Below are positions 17,146-25,976 of a stretch of 64,000 bases of DNA, in pieces (positions within the stretch are counted from its first letter, which is position 1; each line of letters starts with the position of its first letter). The notes below the pieces were generated by a model. It saw only the letters and a list, made by a program, of their open reading frames with translations. It had not been told where the DNA came from and ran no database searches. Origin of the DNA: Virgibacillus_F sp049310925 (GTDB lineage Bacteria > Bacillota > Bacilli > Bacillales > Amphibacillaceae); the NCBI RefSeq assembly GCF_049310925.1, contig NZ_JBMERP010000006.1, positions 36,990 through 100,989 on the forward strand, in the 5' to 3' direction. The translations under genes were made by a program, and so were the position numbers.

Positions 17146-18024
17146 TTATTTCCCTCCTGTACTGTAATCATACCAGCCTTTACCAGTCTTGCGTCCAAGA
17201 ATTCCTGCTCGAACTTTTTTCTCAACTGATTTTGCTGGTTTATCTTTTGGATCACCCGTTTCCTGGTAAAGCTGCAGGTTTCCATAATAGCCAACATCAA
17301 TACCAGAGAGATCCATTAATTCAAAAGGTCCAATAGGATGCTTTAGAGCCTTTTTGGTAATCAAATCAATATCCTTAAAGTCTGCATACCCTTCTTCATA
17401 TAAATACAAAGCTTCCTTTGAGATTGCAAACAACAATCGATTTGCTATAAATCCATATATTTCCTTTTCTAAAAGAATCCCGGTTCTACCAATTCTTTCA
17501 CAGAAATCCAAAGCTGTTTGTGCTGTTTCTTTTGATGTTTGCTCGCTCATAACCACTTCCACACAATCCATTACTAGCGGTGGATAGAAAAAGTGCATGT
17601 TTAGCACCTTTTCTGGTCTGCTTGTAACTTCTGCAAGTTTGGAATTTACAATCGTTGAACTGTTAGTTGCTAGAATTGTATGTCCAGATACTAGTTTATC
17701 AAGCTTTGAGAAAACCTCTTGTTTAACGTCCAGTTTCTCAACTACCGCTTCAATGACTAAATCAACATCTTTAACGGCATCTTTCATTTTTGTTGTAAGA
17801 TGGAGCCTTGCAAATGCCTCATCCTTCTTTTGTTCTGTAATTTTACCCTTTTTCACCCAATTGGCCATATGCCCTTCCAGTGTATCACGAGCCTGATTAA
17901 GTGCCTGTTCTTCAATATCCTGAAGATGTGTTTCAAACCCGCCTAAAACGCACAGCATTGCTATTTGATGCCCCATAGCGCCTGAACCGATAACTGCTAC
18001 ATTTTTTATTTGTCGGATTGCCAT
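17146..18024 (-). CDS. 3-hydroxyacyl-CoA dehydrogenase (HBD type)
   Basis: NAD-dependent 3-hydroxyacyl-CoA dehydrogenase of 292 residues. VIGSGAMGHQIA near residue 12 is the dinucleotide-binding loop, the active-site His lies in NMHFFYPPLVMDCVEVV, and GFIANRLLF with the closing GRKTGKGWYDYS belong to the C-terminal dimer domain. It follows the crotonase in the pathway and is co-transcribed with it. The FYPP segment replaces the usual FNPP, a minor family variation. A thiolase gene, the next step, is missing from the operon. Confidence 0.92.
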   Translation of the reverse strand: MAIRQIKNVAVIGSGAMGHQIAMLCVLGGFETHLQDIEEQALNQARDTLEGHMANWVKKGKITEQKKDEAFARLHLTTKMKDAVKDVDLVIEAVVEKLDVKQEVFSKLDKLVSGHTILATNSSTIVNSKLAEVTSRPEKVLNMHFFYPPLVMDCVEVVMSEQTSKETAQTALDFCERIGRTGILLEKEIYGFIANRLLFAISKEALYLYEEGYADFKDIDLITKKALKHPIGPFELMDLSGIDVGYYGNLQLYQETGDPKDKPAKSVEKKVRAGILGRKTGKGWYDYSTGGK

Positions 18025-18052
18025 AATAACAACTCCTAATAAAAACTGACTT

Positions 18053-19654
18053 TTATTTTGCTTCTTCTCTAATTGCTCTTCGAAGGATCTTCCCTACATT
18101 TGTCTTTGGAAGCTCTACTCTGAATTCAATAACTCGAGGTACCTTATAAGCCGCCATATTTTTCCTGCAGTAATCGATTAATTCTTCTTCACTGCATGCC
18201 ATACCATCTTTTAATACGGCTACAGCTTTAACTGTCTCTCCACGGTAAGGATCAGGGATTCCGACTACCACAGCCTCCTGAACAGCAGGATGCTCGTAAA
18301 TAATTTCTTCTACATCACGCGGATAAATATTGTAGCCGCTCGCAATAATAAGGTCTTTTTTACGATCTACAATGAATACGTATCCATCTTCATCCATATG
18401 GGCTATATCACCTGTATAGAGCCATCCATCACGTAAAGTTATTGCTGTTTCTTCAGGCATGTTCCAGTAGCCCTTCATGACTTGTGGTCCCTTAACTACT
18501 ATTTCACCTATTTCACCTATTGGAAGCTCTCTTTTGCCTTCCTCTAAATCAACAATTTTGTAATCAGTAGTCGGAATACCTATACCAACGCTTCCAGGTT
18601 TTCGTTCTGAGAACATTGGATTACAATGGGTCACTGGTGCGCTCTCTGAAAGTCCATATCCTTCCAGAATCTTAGCTCCGGTTTTCTTCTCAAATGACCG
18701 AAGTAACTCGCCTGGCATAGGAGCGCTTCCACTGTTACAAAGTCTAATACTATCAATTCCATATTGTTCTGCTTTCGGATGACTTGTCAAAGCAACGTAC
18801 ATTGTTGGTACCCCCGGAAAGGAGGTAGGCTTTAAATCTTTTATTGTTTGCAGAACCTCCTCAAGGTCGAATCTAGGTAACATGATACTCATAGAGCCCG
18901 TAAAGATTGATAGATTCATACATGAAGTCATTCCAAACACGTGAAAAAGAGGTATTACAGTGAGATACCGATCCTTACCCATCTCTATTCCATCCTTAAA
19001 ATACTCATACGTCTGCATTACGTTTGCGAGTATATTACGATGCGTCAGCATAGCGCCCTTTGACCTACCAGTAGTTCCACCTGTGTATTGTAAAACTGCT
19101 ACATCCTCTGAAGGATTGATTTGCACTGGTTGTGGAGGCCTGGTTGCTTGTTTAAGAAAATCTGTGAACCCAACAGCTATACTATCTTCGGTGTCTCTAC
19201 CAGCTAAATTAACCTTTATAACGTGTTTAACGGACGTGTTATCGATAATCTGATTTAAAACAGGAAGTAATGGTTCATATATTACAATCGTTTCTGCCCC
19301 AGAATCAGTTAAAATATGTTCAAGTTCTTTCCCAACTAGCATAGGATTTACCTGCGTAACGACTCCACCTGCCTGTAACGTCCCGTAATAACTTATTACA
19401 TACTGTGGGCAGTTAGGAAGCATCAGTGCTACACGATCTCCTTTCACAAATTCATTTTGCTGTACCGATGATGTGAATGCTCCTGCCCTAGTCGCAAGTT
19501 CTTTATAGGTCATTTCATTTCCATAAAAATGTAAAGCTGGATTGTCTCCATATTTGGCTATTGTTCTATTAAACATGTCTGAAAGTGATTCATCTGGTAT
19601 CTCAAGGTTGTATTGAATATGTGCAGGATAATGTTTTGTCCATACCTTTTCCAT
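18053..19654 (-). CDS. Long-chain fatty-acid-CoA ligase (LcfA-like)
   Basis: AMP-forming acyl-CoA synthetase of 533 residues activating fatty acids with ATP and CoA. The P-loop-like motif is QYTGGTTGRSKGAMLTHRN, the A5 region EGYGLSESAPVTH, the hinge region YTGDIAHMDEDGYVFIVDRKKD, and the catalytic Lys is in PKTNVGKILRR. It is the first gene of the four-gene beta-oxidation operon. AAGGGAGG precedes the ATG, and a near-perfect cre site lies about 35 bp upstream, so carbon catabolite repression is likely. Confidence 0.93.
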   Translation of the reverse strand: MEKVWTKHYPAHIQYNLEIPDESLSDMFNRTIAKYGDNPALHFYGNEMTYKELATRAGAFTSSVQQNEFVKGDRVALMLPNCPQYVISYYGTLQAGGVVTQVNPMLVGKELEHILTDSGAETIVIYEPLLPVLNQIIDNTSVKHVIKVNLAGRDTEDSIAVGFTDFLKQATRPPQPVQINPSEDVAVLQYTGGTTGRSKGAMLTHRNILANVMQTYEYFKDGIEMGKDRYLTVIPLFHVFGMTSCMNLSIFTGSMSIMLPRFDLEEVLQTIKDLKPTSFPGVPTMYVALTSHPKAEQYGIDSIRLCNSGSAPMPGELLRSFEKKTGAKILEGYGLSESAPVTHCNPMFSERKPGSVGIGIPTTDYKIVDLEEGKRELPIGEIGEIVVKGPQVMKGYWNMPEETAITLRDGWLYTGDIAHMDEDGYVFIVDRKKDLIIASGYNIYPRDVEEIIYEHPAVQEAVVVGIPDPYRGETVKAVAVLKDGMACSEEELIDYCRKNMAAYKVPRVIEFRVELPKTNVGKILRRAIREEAK

Positions 19655-19685
19655 TTTATAATTCCTCCCTTAAAATAAAACCATT

Positions 19686-19699
19686 TGACAACGCTTACA
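19686..19699. promoter_or_regulatory. Candidate CcpA (cre) site upstream of the acyl-CoA ligase operon
   Basis: TGACAACGCTTACA matches 13 of 14 positions of the cre consensus TGWAANCGNTNWCA. It sits between the end of the quinone oxidoreductase gene and the ligase start, where CcpA would block transcription of the beta-oxidation genes. Confidence 0.65.
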
Positions 19700-19739
19700 T
19701 CTTTTTCTTCCTGTTGCAACAATAGTCATACTATACATT

Positions 19740-20714
19740 TTATGGTGTTAACACTAACTTTCCTTTTGTTTTCCTTCCCTGTAGCAGCTCATGAACCTTA
19801 GCCGCATCAGATAATGGGTAGACCCCTCCTATCATTAATTTGATTTGACCTGTGTTTACATATGACAGCAGTTCTTGTAGACTAGCTTGAAATAAAGCAG
19901 GCTTTCTCATGATTTGTGGAAGGAAAAAGCCGACCACGGATTGATTACGTTTCATCAAACTTGCTGGATAAAACTTGGCTTGCTCTCCACTTGCTGATCC
20001 ATAGATTACTAACCTGCCAAAAGCAGCTAAACAGTTTACTGTTTTATTAAATATCTCTCCTCCAACCATTTCAAGAGCTACATCAACCCCTTTCCCATCA
20101 GTGTATTCAAGAACCCTGTCTTCCCAGCCTTCCTCCGAATAATTAACAAGATAATCTGCACCCATTTTTTTGGCAAAGTCAAGCTTTTCAGGGGTACTGG
20201 CAGTAGCGATAACCTTACCAGCGCCAAACAGTTTAGCTAATTGAACTGCAAGGGAACCAACTCCACCAGCGGCTGCATGAATTAACACTGTCTCACCCTT
20301 TTCCAAGCGCCCCATCGTTTTTAATATGTGGTAGGCGCTTAACCCTTGCAGGGGAATTGCAACCGCTTTTTCAAATTTCATTCCTTCTGGTATTGGAATT
20401 AATGAACTCGAATGAACAGCTACGTATTCTGTATATCCCCCCGACTCTATTAAGGTTACAACCCGCATACCCTTTTTGATACCTTTAACGCTATGACCAA
20501 CTTCTGCAACAACACCAGCTACCTCTGCTCCTGGAATAAACGGTAACTCTGTATGTACTACATACTGTCCCTCTCTCCGTGCTGTGTCCGCATAATTAAC
20601 ACCAATCGCTTTCACATCAATTAACACGTCGTGTTCGTCAATTTGTGGCTTTTCCAATTCGATAACGTTCAGGACATCAGGTCCACCATACTCTTCAAGT
20701 TGAATTGCTTTCAT
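19740..20714 (-). CDS. NADPH:quinone oxidoreductase (zinc-less MDR family)
   Basis: A 324-residue medium-chain dehydrogenase/reductase of the quinone oxidoreductase type. AAAGGVGSLAVQLAK is the Rossmann motif, and the zinc-ligand cysteines of alcohol dehydrogenases are absent; EEYGGPDVLNVIE at the N-terminus is typical of QOR. It probably reduces quinones or enoyl-type substrates. AGGAGG precedes the ATG. The gene follows the APH-like kinase in the same direction and may be the last gene of the TetR-linked cluster. Confidence 0.88.
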   Translation of the reverse strand: MKAIQLEEYGGPDVLNVIELEKPQIDEHDVLIDVKAIGVNYADTARREGQYVVHTELPFIPGAEVAGVVAEVGHSVKGIKKGMRVVTLIESGGYTEYVAVHSSSLIPIPEGMKFEKAVAIPLQGLSAYHILKTMGRLEKGETVLIHAAAGGVGSLAVQLAKLFGAGKVIATASTPEKLDFAKKMGADYLVNYSEEGWEDRVLEYTDGKGVDVALEMVGGEIFNKTVNCLAAFGRLVIYGSASGEQAKFYPASLMKRNQSVVGFFLPQIMRKPALFQASLQELLSYVNTGQIKLMIGGVYPLSDAAKVHELLQGRKTKGKLVLTP

Positions 20715-20745
20715 GAATAATACCTCCTATAATTAGCAAAAGGTT

Positions 20746-21813
20746 CTATTTATCTTTGGCTGTCTGTAATGCATATTGAATTAAGTTTGTAATAAATTTA
20801 TCGAAATCAGCAAATCTCGGATCACTTGTTTGTCCACTTTTATATCGAAAATAAATCTGCTGACAAATAACTGCAAGCTTAAAGTATGCAAAGGTCTGAT
20901 AAAAATGGATGTTGGAGACGTCACGACCACTTTTCTTCTCATAGTCCATCAGAAATTCTTTTCGGGTAAAAAAACCTTCCTTTACTGTAACAGGAGGTTT
21001 TCCAAGTCCTCGCTTCAACAGTTCTGGGTCATCTGATTGAATCCAATAGCTTAGTGTTGCTCCTAGATCGGCTAATGGGTCTCCTACAGTTGTCATTTCC
21101 CAATCAAACAACCCAGTCATTTCACTTAAATCATCCGAAAACATAGCATTGTTCAGTTTATAATCATAATGAATAATTGTTGGTTGTGGAGAAACGGGAA
21201 TGTTGGATTCAAGCCATTTCATGAGTTGCACAACCTTAGGAATTTCATCGGTTTTAGAACGTTCATATCTTTTAATCCAGCCACCGACCTGACGGGTCAT
21301 AAATCCATCTGGTTTAGAAATATTTACTAATCCCGTTTTTGTATAATCAATTGCATGTAACTCCACTAATTTATCTACCATCAATTCAGATACTTTTCTC
21401 CCAAAATTTCTATCATACGTTAATTCATCAGGGATCTTAGTATCTAGCACGATTCCTTTCCTGCGTTCCATGACGAAAAAGGGGCTTCCAACAATGCGTT
21501 TATCGTCTGAGAATAGATAAGGCTTGGGTGCCGTTTTATAGATTGGATTTAAACTGGATAAAATTTTAAATTCCCTTTCCATATCATGTGCTTTAGGTGC
21601 CACTGGACCAAGTGGTGGTCGCCTTAGTACAGCTTCCCATGAGTCAATCTTCAGCGAATATGTCAGATTGGAGTGCCCTGTACCGAATTGCTTTATTTCT
21701 AACTGTCCATCAGGAATCCCCTTGAGGTTCTTCTGTAGAAAACTACGTACAGTTTCATTATTCAATTCTTCACCGTTTCGAACATCTATTGTGTCATTAT
21801 ACGAAGCACTCAT
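20746..21813 (-). CDS. APH-family phosphotransferase, ACAD10/ACAD11-associated type
   Basis: A 355-residue kinase-like protein of the aminoglycoside phosphotransferase fold. IIHYDYKLNNAMF carries the catalytic H-x-D-x(4)-N (His215, Asp217, Asn222) and GLFDWEMTTVGDPLADL the metal-binding Asp237. Proteins of this type form the kinase part of mammalian ACAD10/ACAD11 and of LvaA in Pseudomonas putida, which phosphorylate 4-hydroxyacyl-CoAs. Here an ACAD10/11-type dehydrogenase is encoded three genes upstream, supporting that role over antibiotic resistance. The frame is open from 21834, but AAGGAGG fixes the ATG at 21813. Confidence 0.85.
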   Translation of the reverse strand: MSASYNDTIDVRNGEELNNETVRSFLQKNLKGIPDGQLEIKQFGTGHSNLTYSLKIDSWEAVLRRPPLGPVAPKAHDMEREFKILSSLNPIYKTAPKPYLFSDDKRIVGSPFFVMERRKGIVLDTKIPDELTYDRNFGRKVSELMVDKLVELHAIDYTKTGLVNISKPDGFMTRQVGGWIKRYERSKTDEIPKVVQLMKWLESNIPVSPQPTIIHYDYKLNNAMFSDDLSEMTGLFDWEMTTVGDPLADLGATLSYWIQSDDPELLKRGLGKPPVTVKEGFFTRKEFLMDYEKKSGRDVSNIHFYQTFAYFKLAVICQQIYFRYKSGQTSDPRFADFDKFITNLIQYALQTAKDK

Positions 21814-21877
21814 TCTAATCCTCCTTCTGACCATTCTTACATTATATTCTGTTCTTTATTTTGATATAACCAGGGTA

Positions 21878-22453
21878 CTATACAGATTTAGAGCTTGCGA
21901 TTCCTGTCAGAATCATATCAGAATATATTTGCACCAACTCCTCAGGTGCTACATCCCCAGTTGTTTTATACCAGTTATAGCTCCAATTCGTTACACCTAA
22001 GATAGCAAATGCAAGCATATCTGGGCGTAAATCTTCTCGAAATTCGCCATGGATACTTCCTTCTGACACAACTTTTTCTATATTTAGTCTGAATTGGTTT
22101 CGCTTTTGTTTGATACTTTCTATATTTCCACTGGTTAAATTCCTAACTTCTCTAAAGAAAACACGTGCACTAGGGCCTTTTTCGGCAATATCTGTGATTA
22201 ACAGGTGAATAATTCCCATTAATTTTTCTTTATGTTTTAAATTTTCATTATCGATAATACGATGCTGCCTTGCTAATAGATTTGTAATGTAATCATCGTG
22301 GATATCCATAAGTAACTGTTCTTTACTCTCAAAATAATAATAGAATGTACCTTTTGTTACACCTAACGAATTTACAATATCCTGAATAGAAGTCTCGCTA
22401 AAACCTTTTTTTTCAAATAATAAAATACTTTGTTCCGTTAGTTTATCTTTCAT
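21878..22453 (-). CDS. TetR-family transcriptional regulator of the lipid catabolism cluster
   Basis: A 191-residue TetR regulator. The N-terminal helix-turn-helix is clear (FSETSIQDIVNSLGVTKG, then TFYYYFESKEQLL), and the C-terminal ligand-binding domain of about 130 residues resembles those of fatty-acyl-CoA-responsive members. It lies between the SDR gene and the kinase gene in the same direction. It is the obvious candidate for binding the dyad ATACTA-ACCGGA-TAGTAT in front of the first gene of the cluster, with an acyl-CoA as likely inducer (inference). Confidence 0.88.
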   Translation of the reverse strand: MKDKLTEQSILLFEKKGFSETSIQDIVNSLGVTKGTFYYYFESKEQLLMDIHDDYITNLLARQHRIIDNENLKHKEKLMGIIHLLITDIAEKGPSARVFFREVRNLTSGNIESIKQKRNQFRLNIEKVVSEGSIHGEFREDLRPDMLAFAILGVTNWSYNWYKTTGDVAPEELVQIYSDMILTGIASSKSV

Positions 22454-22509
22454 ATGAAAACCTCTTCTAGTATATTATTTTTTCTAATTTACATTTTAAT
22501 TCTCAGAAT

Positions 22510-23283
22510 CTATAAAGCATTTGCCCCACCATCAACTGCTAATATATCTCCACTAATATAATCTGATGCCTTAGAGGCAAGGAATAATGCGGCACCTTTT
22601 AAATCCGTATCACTTCCTAACCGATTCAGTGGTGTTCCTTCCAGAATCTTGTCTTTCCCGTTGTCAATTAATCCTTTCGACATCTTTGTTGAGAAAAAGC
22701 CAGGTGCAATAGCATTTACATTGATGTTGTACTGTCCCCATTTGGCTGCCAGGTCCTTGGTGAACGTCATTACCGCACCTTTACTTGTGTTATATCCGAT
22801 TGTATCCATGTAACGCGGATCTGTTCCTCCAAATCCGGCAACAGAGGAAATATTTATGATCTTGCCACTTTTTTGATTGATCATTACTTTTCCAACTTCC
22901 TGACTCATCAAAAACGTTCCAGTTACGTTAACATTCATTACTTTCTGCCACGCTTCAACCGGCATGTCCACCACAGGAGCGCCCCATGTCGCACCACTGT
23001 TATTCACTAAAATATCAATGGAACCAAAGTGAGCTTTTGTTTCATTAACTACTTTCCTTATATCATCCTGGTTTGTAACATCGCATGCAAAGGCGAGTGA
23101 ATCAACACCTAGTTTCTTTATCTTATTACTCATTTCCTGACATGCTTCAAGCTTACGTGAGCATACAACAACATTAGCTCCCGCTTCAGCAAAACCTAGT
23201 GCAATTTGTGCACCTAGGCCCCTTCCGCCACCAGTCACAATTGCCGTTTTACCTTCCAATTTAAATAAATCTAATACATGCAT
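22510..23283 (-). CDS. Short-chain dehydrogenase/reductase (FabG/gluconate dehydrogenase-like)
   Basis: Classical SDR of 257 residues: TGGGRGLG at 17-24, NNSG at 94-97, the catalytic serine at 146/147, and Tyr164 with Lys168. The closing ISGDILAVDGGANAL is typical of FabG-like 3-hydroxyacyl or polyol dehydrogenases. AAGGGG precedes the ATG. It lies 16 bp downstream of the ACAD10/11-type gene. In that context a 3- or 4-hydroxyacyl-CoA/ketoacyl-CoA oxidoreductase role is likely, as for LvaD; the family alone does not fix the substrate. Confidence 0.88.
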   Translation of the reverse strand: MHVLDLFKLEGKTAIVTGGGRGLGAQIALGFAEAGANVVVCSRKLEACQEMSNKIKKLGVDSLAFACDVTNQDDIRKVVNETKAHFGSIDILVNNSGATWGAPVVDMPVEAWQKVMNVNVTGTFLMSQEVGKVMINQKSGKIINISSVAGFGGTDPRYMDTIGYNTSKGAVMTFTKDLAAKWGQYNINVNAIAPGFFSTKMSKGLIDNGKDKILEGTPLNRLGSDTDLKGAALFLASKASDYISGDILAVDGGANAL

Positions 23284-23298
23284 TCTAGTAGTCCCCTT

Positions 23299-24507
23299 TT
23301 ATACATATTTTTTTAGTTCTAATTTCGCTATCTGTTGACGATGGACTTCATCAGGACCATCGGCTAAGCGTAGAGTTCGTGCATTTGCCCAATGTGCAGC
23401 AAGGGTATAATCATTGCTGACACCTGCTCCTCCAAATGCTTGAATTGCACGGTCAATTACACGTAAGGCCATACTTGGAGCAACGACTTTTATCATAGCA
23501 ATTTCTGTTTTCGCGGCTTTATTGCCAACCGTGTCCATCATATATGCTGCTTTAAGTGTTAATAGTCTTGCTTGCTCAATATCAATTCTTGAGTCAGCGA
23601 TCCATTCCTGGACAACTCCCTGTGCCGCTAACTTTTTACCGAACGCTTCCCGATTTTGAACACGCTTACATAAATCTTCAAGTGCTCGCTCTGCTGTACC
23701 AATTAAACGCATGCAATGATGAATTCTACCTGGTCCTAGACGCCCCTGTGCAATTGCGAATCCTTTCCCTACATCCCATATCATATTAGTGGCTGGAACT
23801 CGGACATTTTCATAAGTGATTTCAGCATGACCATGTGGTGCGTGATCATAGCCAAACACTGGAAGCATTCGTTCTATTTTCACCCCTGGTGTATCTACCG
23901 GGACAAGTATCATAGATTGTTGTTCATGACGTGCAGCAGACGTATCACTTTTTCCCATTACAATTGCAATTTTACACCGTGGATCACCAGCACCGGATGA
24001 CCACCATTTTCGGCCATTGATTATATATTCATCGCCATCTTTGATAATACTTGATTCAATATTCGTTGCATCGCTTGATGCGACATCAGGTTCTGTCATC
24101 GAAAAGCAAGATCGAATATCCCCATTAAGAAGTGGTTCCAGCCATTGCTGTTTTTGTTCCTGTGTTCCATAACGATCCAACACTTCCATGTTGCCAGTAT
24201 CAGGAGCATTACAATTAAAAACTTCGGGCCCAATCATGGAACGACCCATTATTTCACAAAGTGGAGCATACTCCTGATTAGTTAATTCTGCTCCATTTTC
24301 ACTTTCCGGTAAGAACAAATTCCAAAGTCCATTTGCTTTAGCTCTGTGTTTTAACTCTTCCATAATTGTCGGAACAGAATCCCAACGAGTTTCTTGCTCA
24401 TTTAATTGTTCCTCGTACTTTTTCTCATTAGGATAAACATGATCTTCCATAAATTCACTTAATCTTTTTTGTAATTCAATAACTTTGTTCGAATACGAAA
24501 AATCCAT
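23299..24507 (-). CDS. Acyl-CoA dehydrogenase of ACAD10/ACAD11 type
   Basis: A 402-residue flavoprotein of the ACAD superfamily. CFSMTEPDVASSDATNIE is the FAD/substrate loop and FGYDHAPHGHAEITYENVRVP the following strand. At the position of the usual catalytic glutamate it has LRLADGPDEVHRQQIA, the aspartate-containing signature of ACAD10/11. With the kinase encoded nearby it could remove phosphate from 4-phosphoacyl-CoA, as shown for ACAD11 and the lva pathway. An ATG at 24516 abuts AGGGG with no spacing, so the ATG at 24507 (9-nt spacing) is preferred. First gene of the cluster, behind a palindromic operator. Confidence 0.88.
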   Translation of the reverse strand: MDFSYSNKVIELQKRLSEFMEDHVYPNEKKYEEQLNEQETRWDSVPTIMEELKHRAKANGLWNLFLPESENGAELTNQEYAPLCEIMGRSMIGPEVFNCNAPDTGNMEVLDRYGTQEQKQQWLEPLLNGDIRSCFSMTEPDVASSDATNIESSIIKDGDEYIINGRKWWSSGAGDPRCKIAIVMGKSDTSAARHEQQSMILVPVDTPGVKIERMLPVFGYDHAPHGHAEITYENVRVPATNMIWDVGKGFAIAQGRLGPGRIHHCMRLIGTAERALEDLCKRVQNREAFGKKLAAQGVVQEWIADSRIDIEQARLLTLKAAYMMDTVGNKAAKTEIAMIKVVAPSMALRVIDRAIQAFGGAGVSNDYTLAAHWANARTLRLADGPDEVHRQQIAKLELKKYV

Positions 24508-24540
24508 TTGTTTCATCCCCTAAAATTCAAATTACGCTCT

Positions 24541-24558
24541 ATACTAACCGGATAGTAT
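24541..24558. promoter_or_regulatory. Palindromic TetR-type operator before the ACAD10/11-type gene
   Basis: ATACTA-ACCGGA-TAGTAT has perfect 6-bp arms around a CCGG centre. The 18-bp size and CCGG centre are common in operators of TetR regulators of acyl-CoA catabolism. It lies 34 bp upstream of the chosen start codon, and the TetR gene is third in the same cluster. Confidence 0.65.
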
Positions 24559-24587
24559 GTTCAGAATATTTTATTTTATTATAGAAG

Positions 24588-24616
24588 AAAAAAAGGATAA
24601 ATGCAAACATTTATCC
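24588..24616 (-). terminator. Terminator of dinB
   Basis: On the minus strand GGATAAATG-TTTG-CATTTATCC is followed by seven T residues. Confidence 0.85.
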
Positions 24617-24626
24617 CGTATTCCTC

Positions 24627-25874
24627 TTACTGTTTGTAATCATCCAAAAAGTCTTTTTGAAAGCTAGTTGTCGGTTGATCAATATAGTTTTCCTTATTAA
24701 GTTTTTTAAAAGGATTTTTTCCATATTTTGTAGATAACTCGTCAATTACAGAATAGAGTTTTTCCTTTTCTGCTATTTTTTCATAGGTGAACAAATCCAA
24801 TTGCTGGGCGATATGTTGTTTTTCCTCTGCTTCCTGTACAGTAATACCTAGTAGCCTGATAGGATCTAAATTCCAATGTTTTTGCAGTAAGCTATTTGCA
24901 ACGTCCAGAATCTCTTCTTTTGTTTCAATATAAGCCTGCAGCTTCTTACTTCGTGTAATCGTTTTTAAATCATGGTACCGAATCATAAGTTGTATACTGC
25001 GTCCTGCAGCATTCTTCCGTTTCAACCGTCGTTCTACATTCTCAGCAAGGGCGTGCATTAACTTGCGAATCTCTACTTCACTAGTCGTATCATTAGGGAG
25101 GGTCTGGGAGCTGCCAATACTCTTGAACTCGTGAACTGCATCGGGGTCAACTGGCCTTGTATCAACTCCATTTGCTCGATTCTTTAACCTTTCGCCATTA
25201 ATTCCTAATTTCTGTTTTAATTGATAAACATCTGTATTCGCTAAATCACCAATTGTATTTATAGAAACTTTATTTAATTTATCGGCAGTTTTTTCACCTA
25301 TCCCATACATTTCGCCAACAGGAAGTGGCCATAGTTTCTTTTGTAAATCTCGTTTTCTTAAAATAGTAATTCCCATTGGTTTCTTCATATCTGATGCCAT
25401 TTTAGCCAAAAATTTGTTAGGCGCGATTCCGATACTACATGGTAAATCTAATTCTGTTTTTATTTTTTGCTGAAGGTTTTCTGCTATTTCTATGGGGGTG
25501 CCAAGATCCTGACACTCAGAAATATCCAAATATCCTTCATCAATAGATACTGGTTGCACATACGGAGTAATTTCTGCCAGCATTTTGAACATTTCCTTAG
25601 AAGCCATTCGATATCGATCAAAGTTTGGACGCATCACGATAAGATTTGGACAAAGTTTACGCGCTTCCCATAGAGGCATAGTTGTTTTGACACCTTTTGC
25701 TCTTGCTTCGTAACTACTCGTTACAATAATCCCTCTACGTTCTTCTGGATTTCCAGCGATCGCCAGTGGCTTCCCTTTAAGCTTTGGGTTATAAGCAATT
25801 TCCACTGAAGCATAGAAACAATTCATATCAATATGAAAAATAACCCGCCCTTTTTTCGGATACCATTCTGACAT
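24627..25874 (-). CDS. dinB: DNA polymerase IV (DinB, YqjH)
   Basis: Y-family translesion polymerase of 415 residues. FHIDMNCFYASVE and SIDEGYLD carry the catalytic acidic residues; CSIGIAPNKFLAKMASDMKKP and the helix-hairpin-helix MYGIGEKTADKLNKV follow. QLDLF near residue 358 is the beta-clamp-binding peptide, after which the protein has a C-terminal tail of about 50 residues. An upstream GTG keeps the frame open, but the ATG at 25874 has AAAAGGG at a proper distance. No LexA box is visible, in line with B. subtilis yqjH being not SOS-controlled. The window thus holds both polymerases of the two Bacillus classes. Confidence 0.95.
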   Translation of the reverse strand: MSEWYPKKGRVIFHIDMNCFYASVEIAYNPKLKGKPLAIAGNPEERRGIIVTSSYEARAKGVKTTMPLWEARKLCPNLIVMRPNFDRYRMASKEMFKMLAEITPYVQPVSIDEGYLDISECQDLGTPIEIAENLQQKIKTELDLPCSIGIAPNKFLAKMASDMKKPMGITILRKRDLQKKLWPLPVGEMYGIGEKTADKLNKVSINTIGDLANTDVYQLKQKLGINGERLKNRANGVDTRPVDPDAVHEFKSIGSSQTLPNDTTSEVEIRKLMHALAENVERRLKRKNAAGRSIQLMIRYHDLKTITRSKKLQAYIETKEEILDVANSLLQKHWNLDPIRLLGITVQEAEEKQHIAQQLDLFTYEKIAEKEKLYSVIDELSTKYGKNPFKKLNKENYIDQPTTSFQKDFLDDYKQ

Positions 25875-25928
25875 TTGTAACACCCTTTTCCCGAACTGTT
25901 GTTTCTATAACAATTATACCATACTAAA

Positions 25929-25962
25929 CAAAAACCCTCATAATAGAAAACTATTACAAGGG
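25929..25962 (-). terminator. Terminator of yqjE
   Basis: On the minus strand CCCTTGTAATAG-TTTT-CTATTATGAGGG, a 12-bp stem with one mismatch, is followed by TTTTTG. Confidence 0.8.
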
Positions 25963-25976
25963 CTTGCGTTTCTCAA

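Noticed and set aside
16365..17300. Longer crotonase reading frame starting at 17300
   Set aside because: The first 52 codons overlap the dehydrogenase gene; the ATG at 17144 has AGGAGG and matches family length.
20746..21813. Aminoglycoside resistance kinase
   Set aside because: The fold is APH-like, but the neighbouring ACAD10/11-type gene and lipid genes point to a metabolic substrate.
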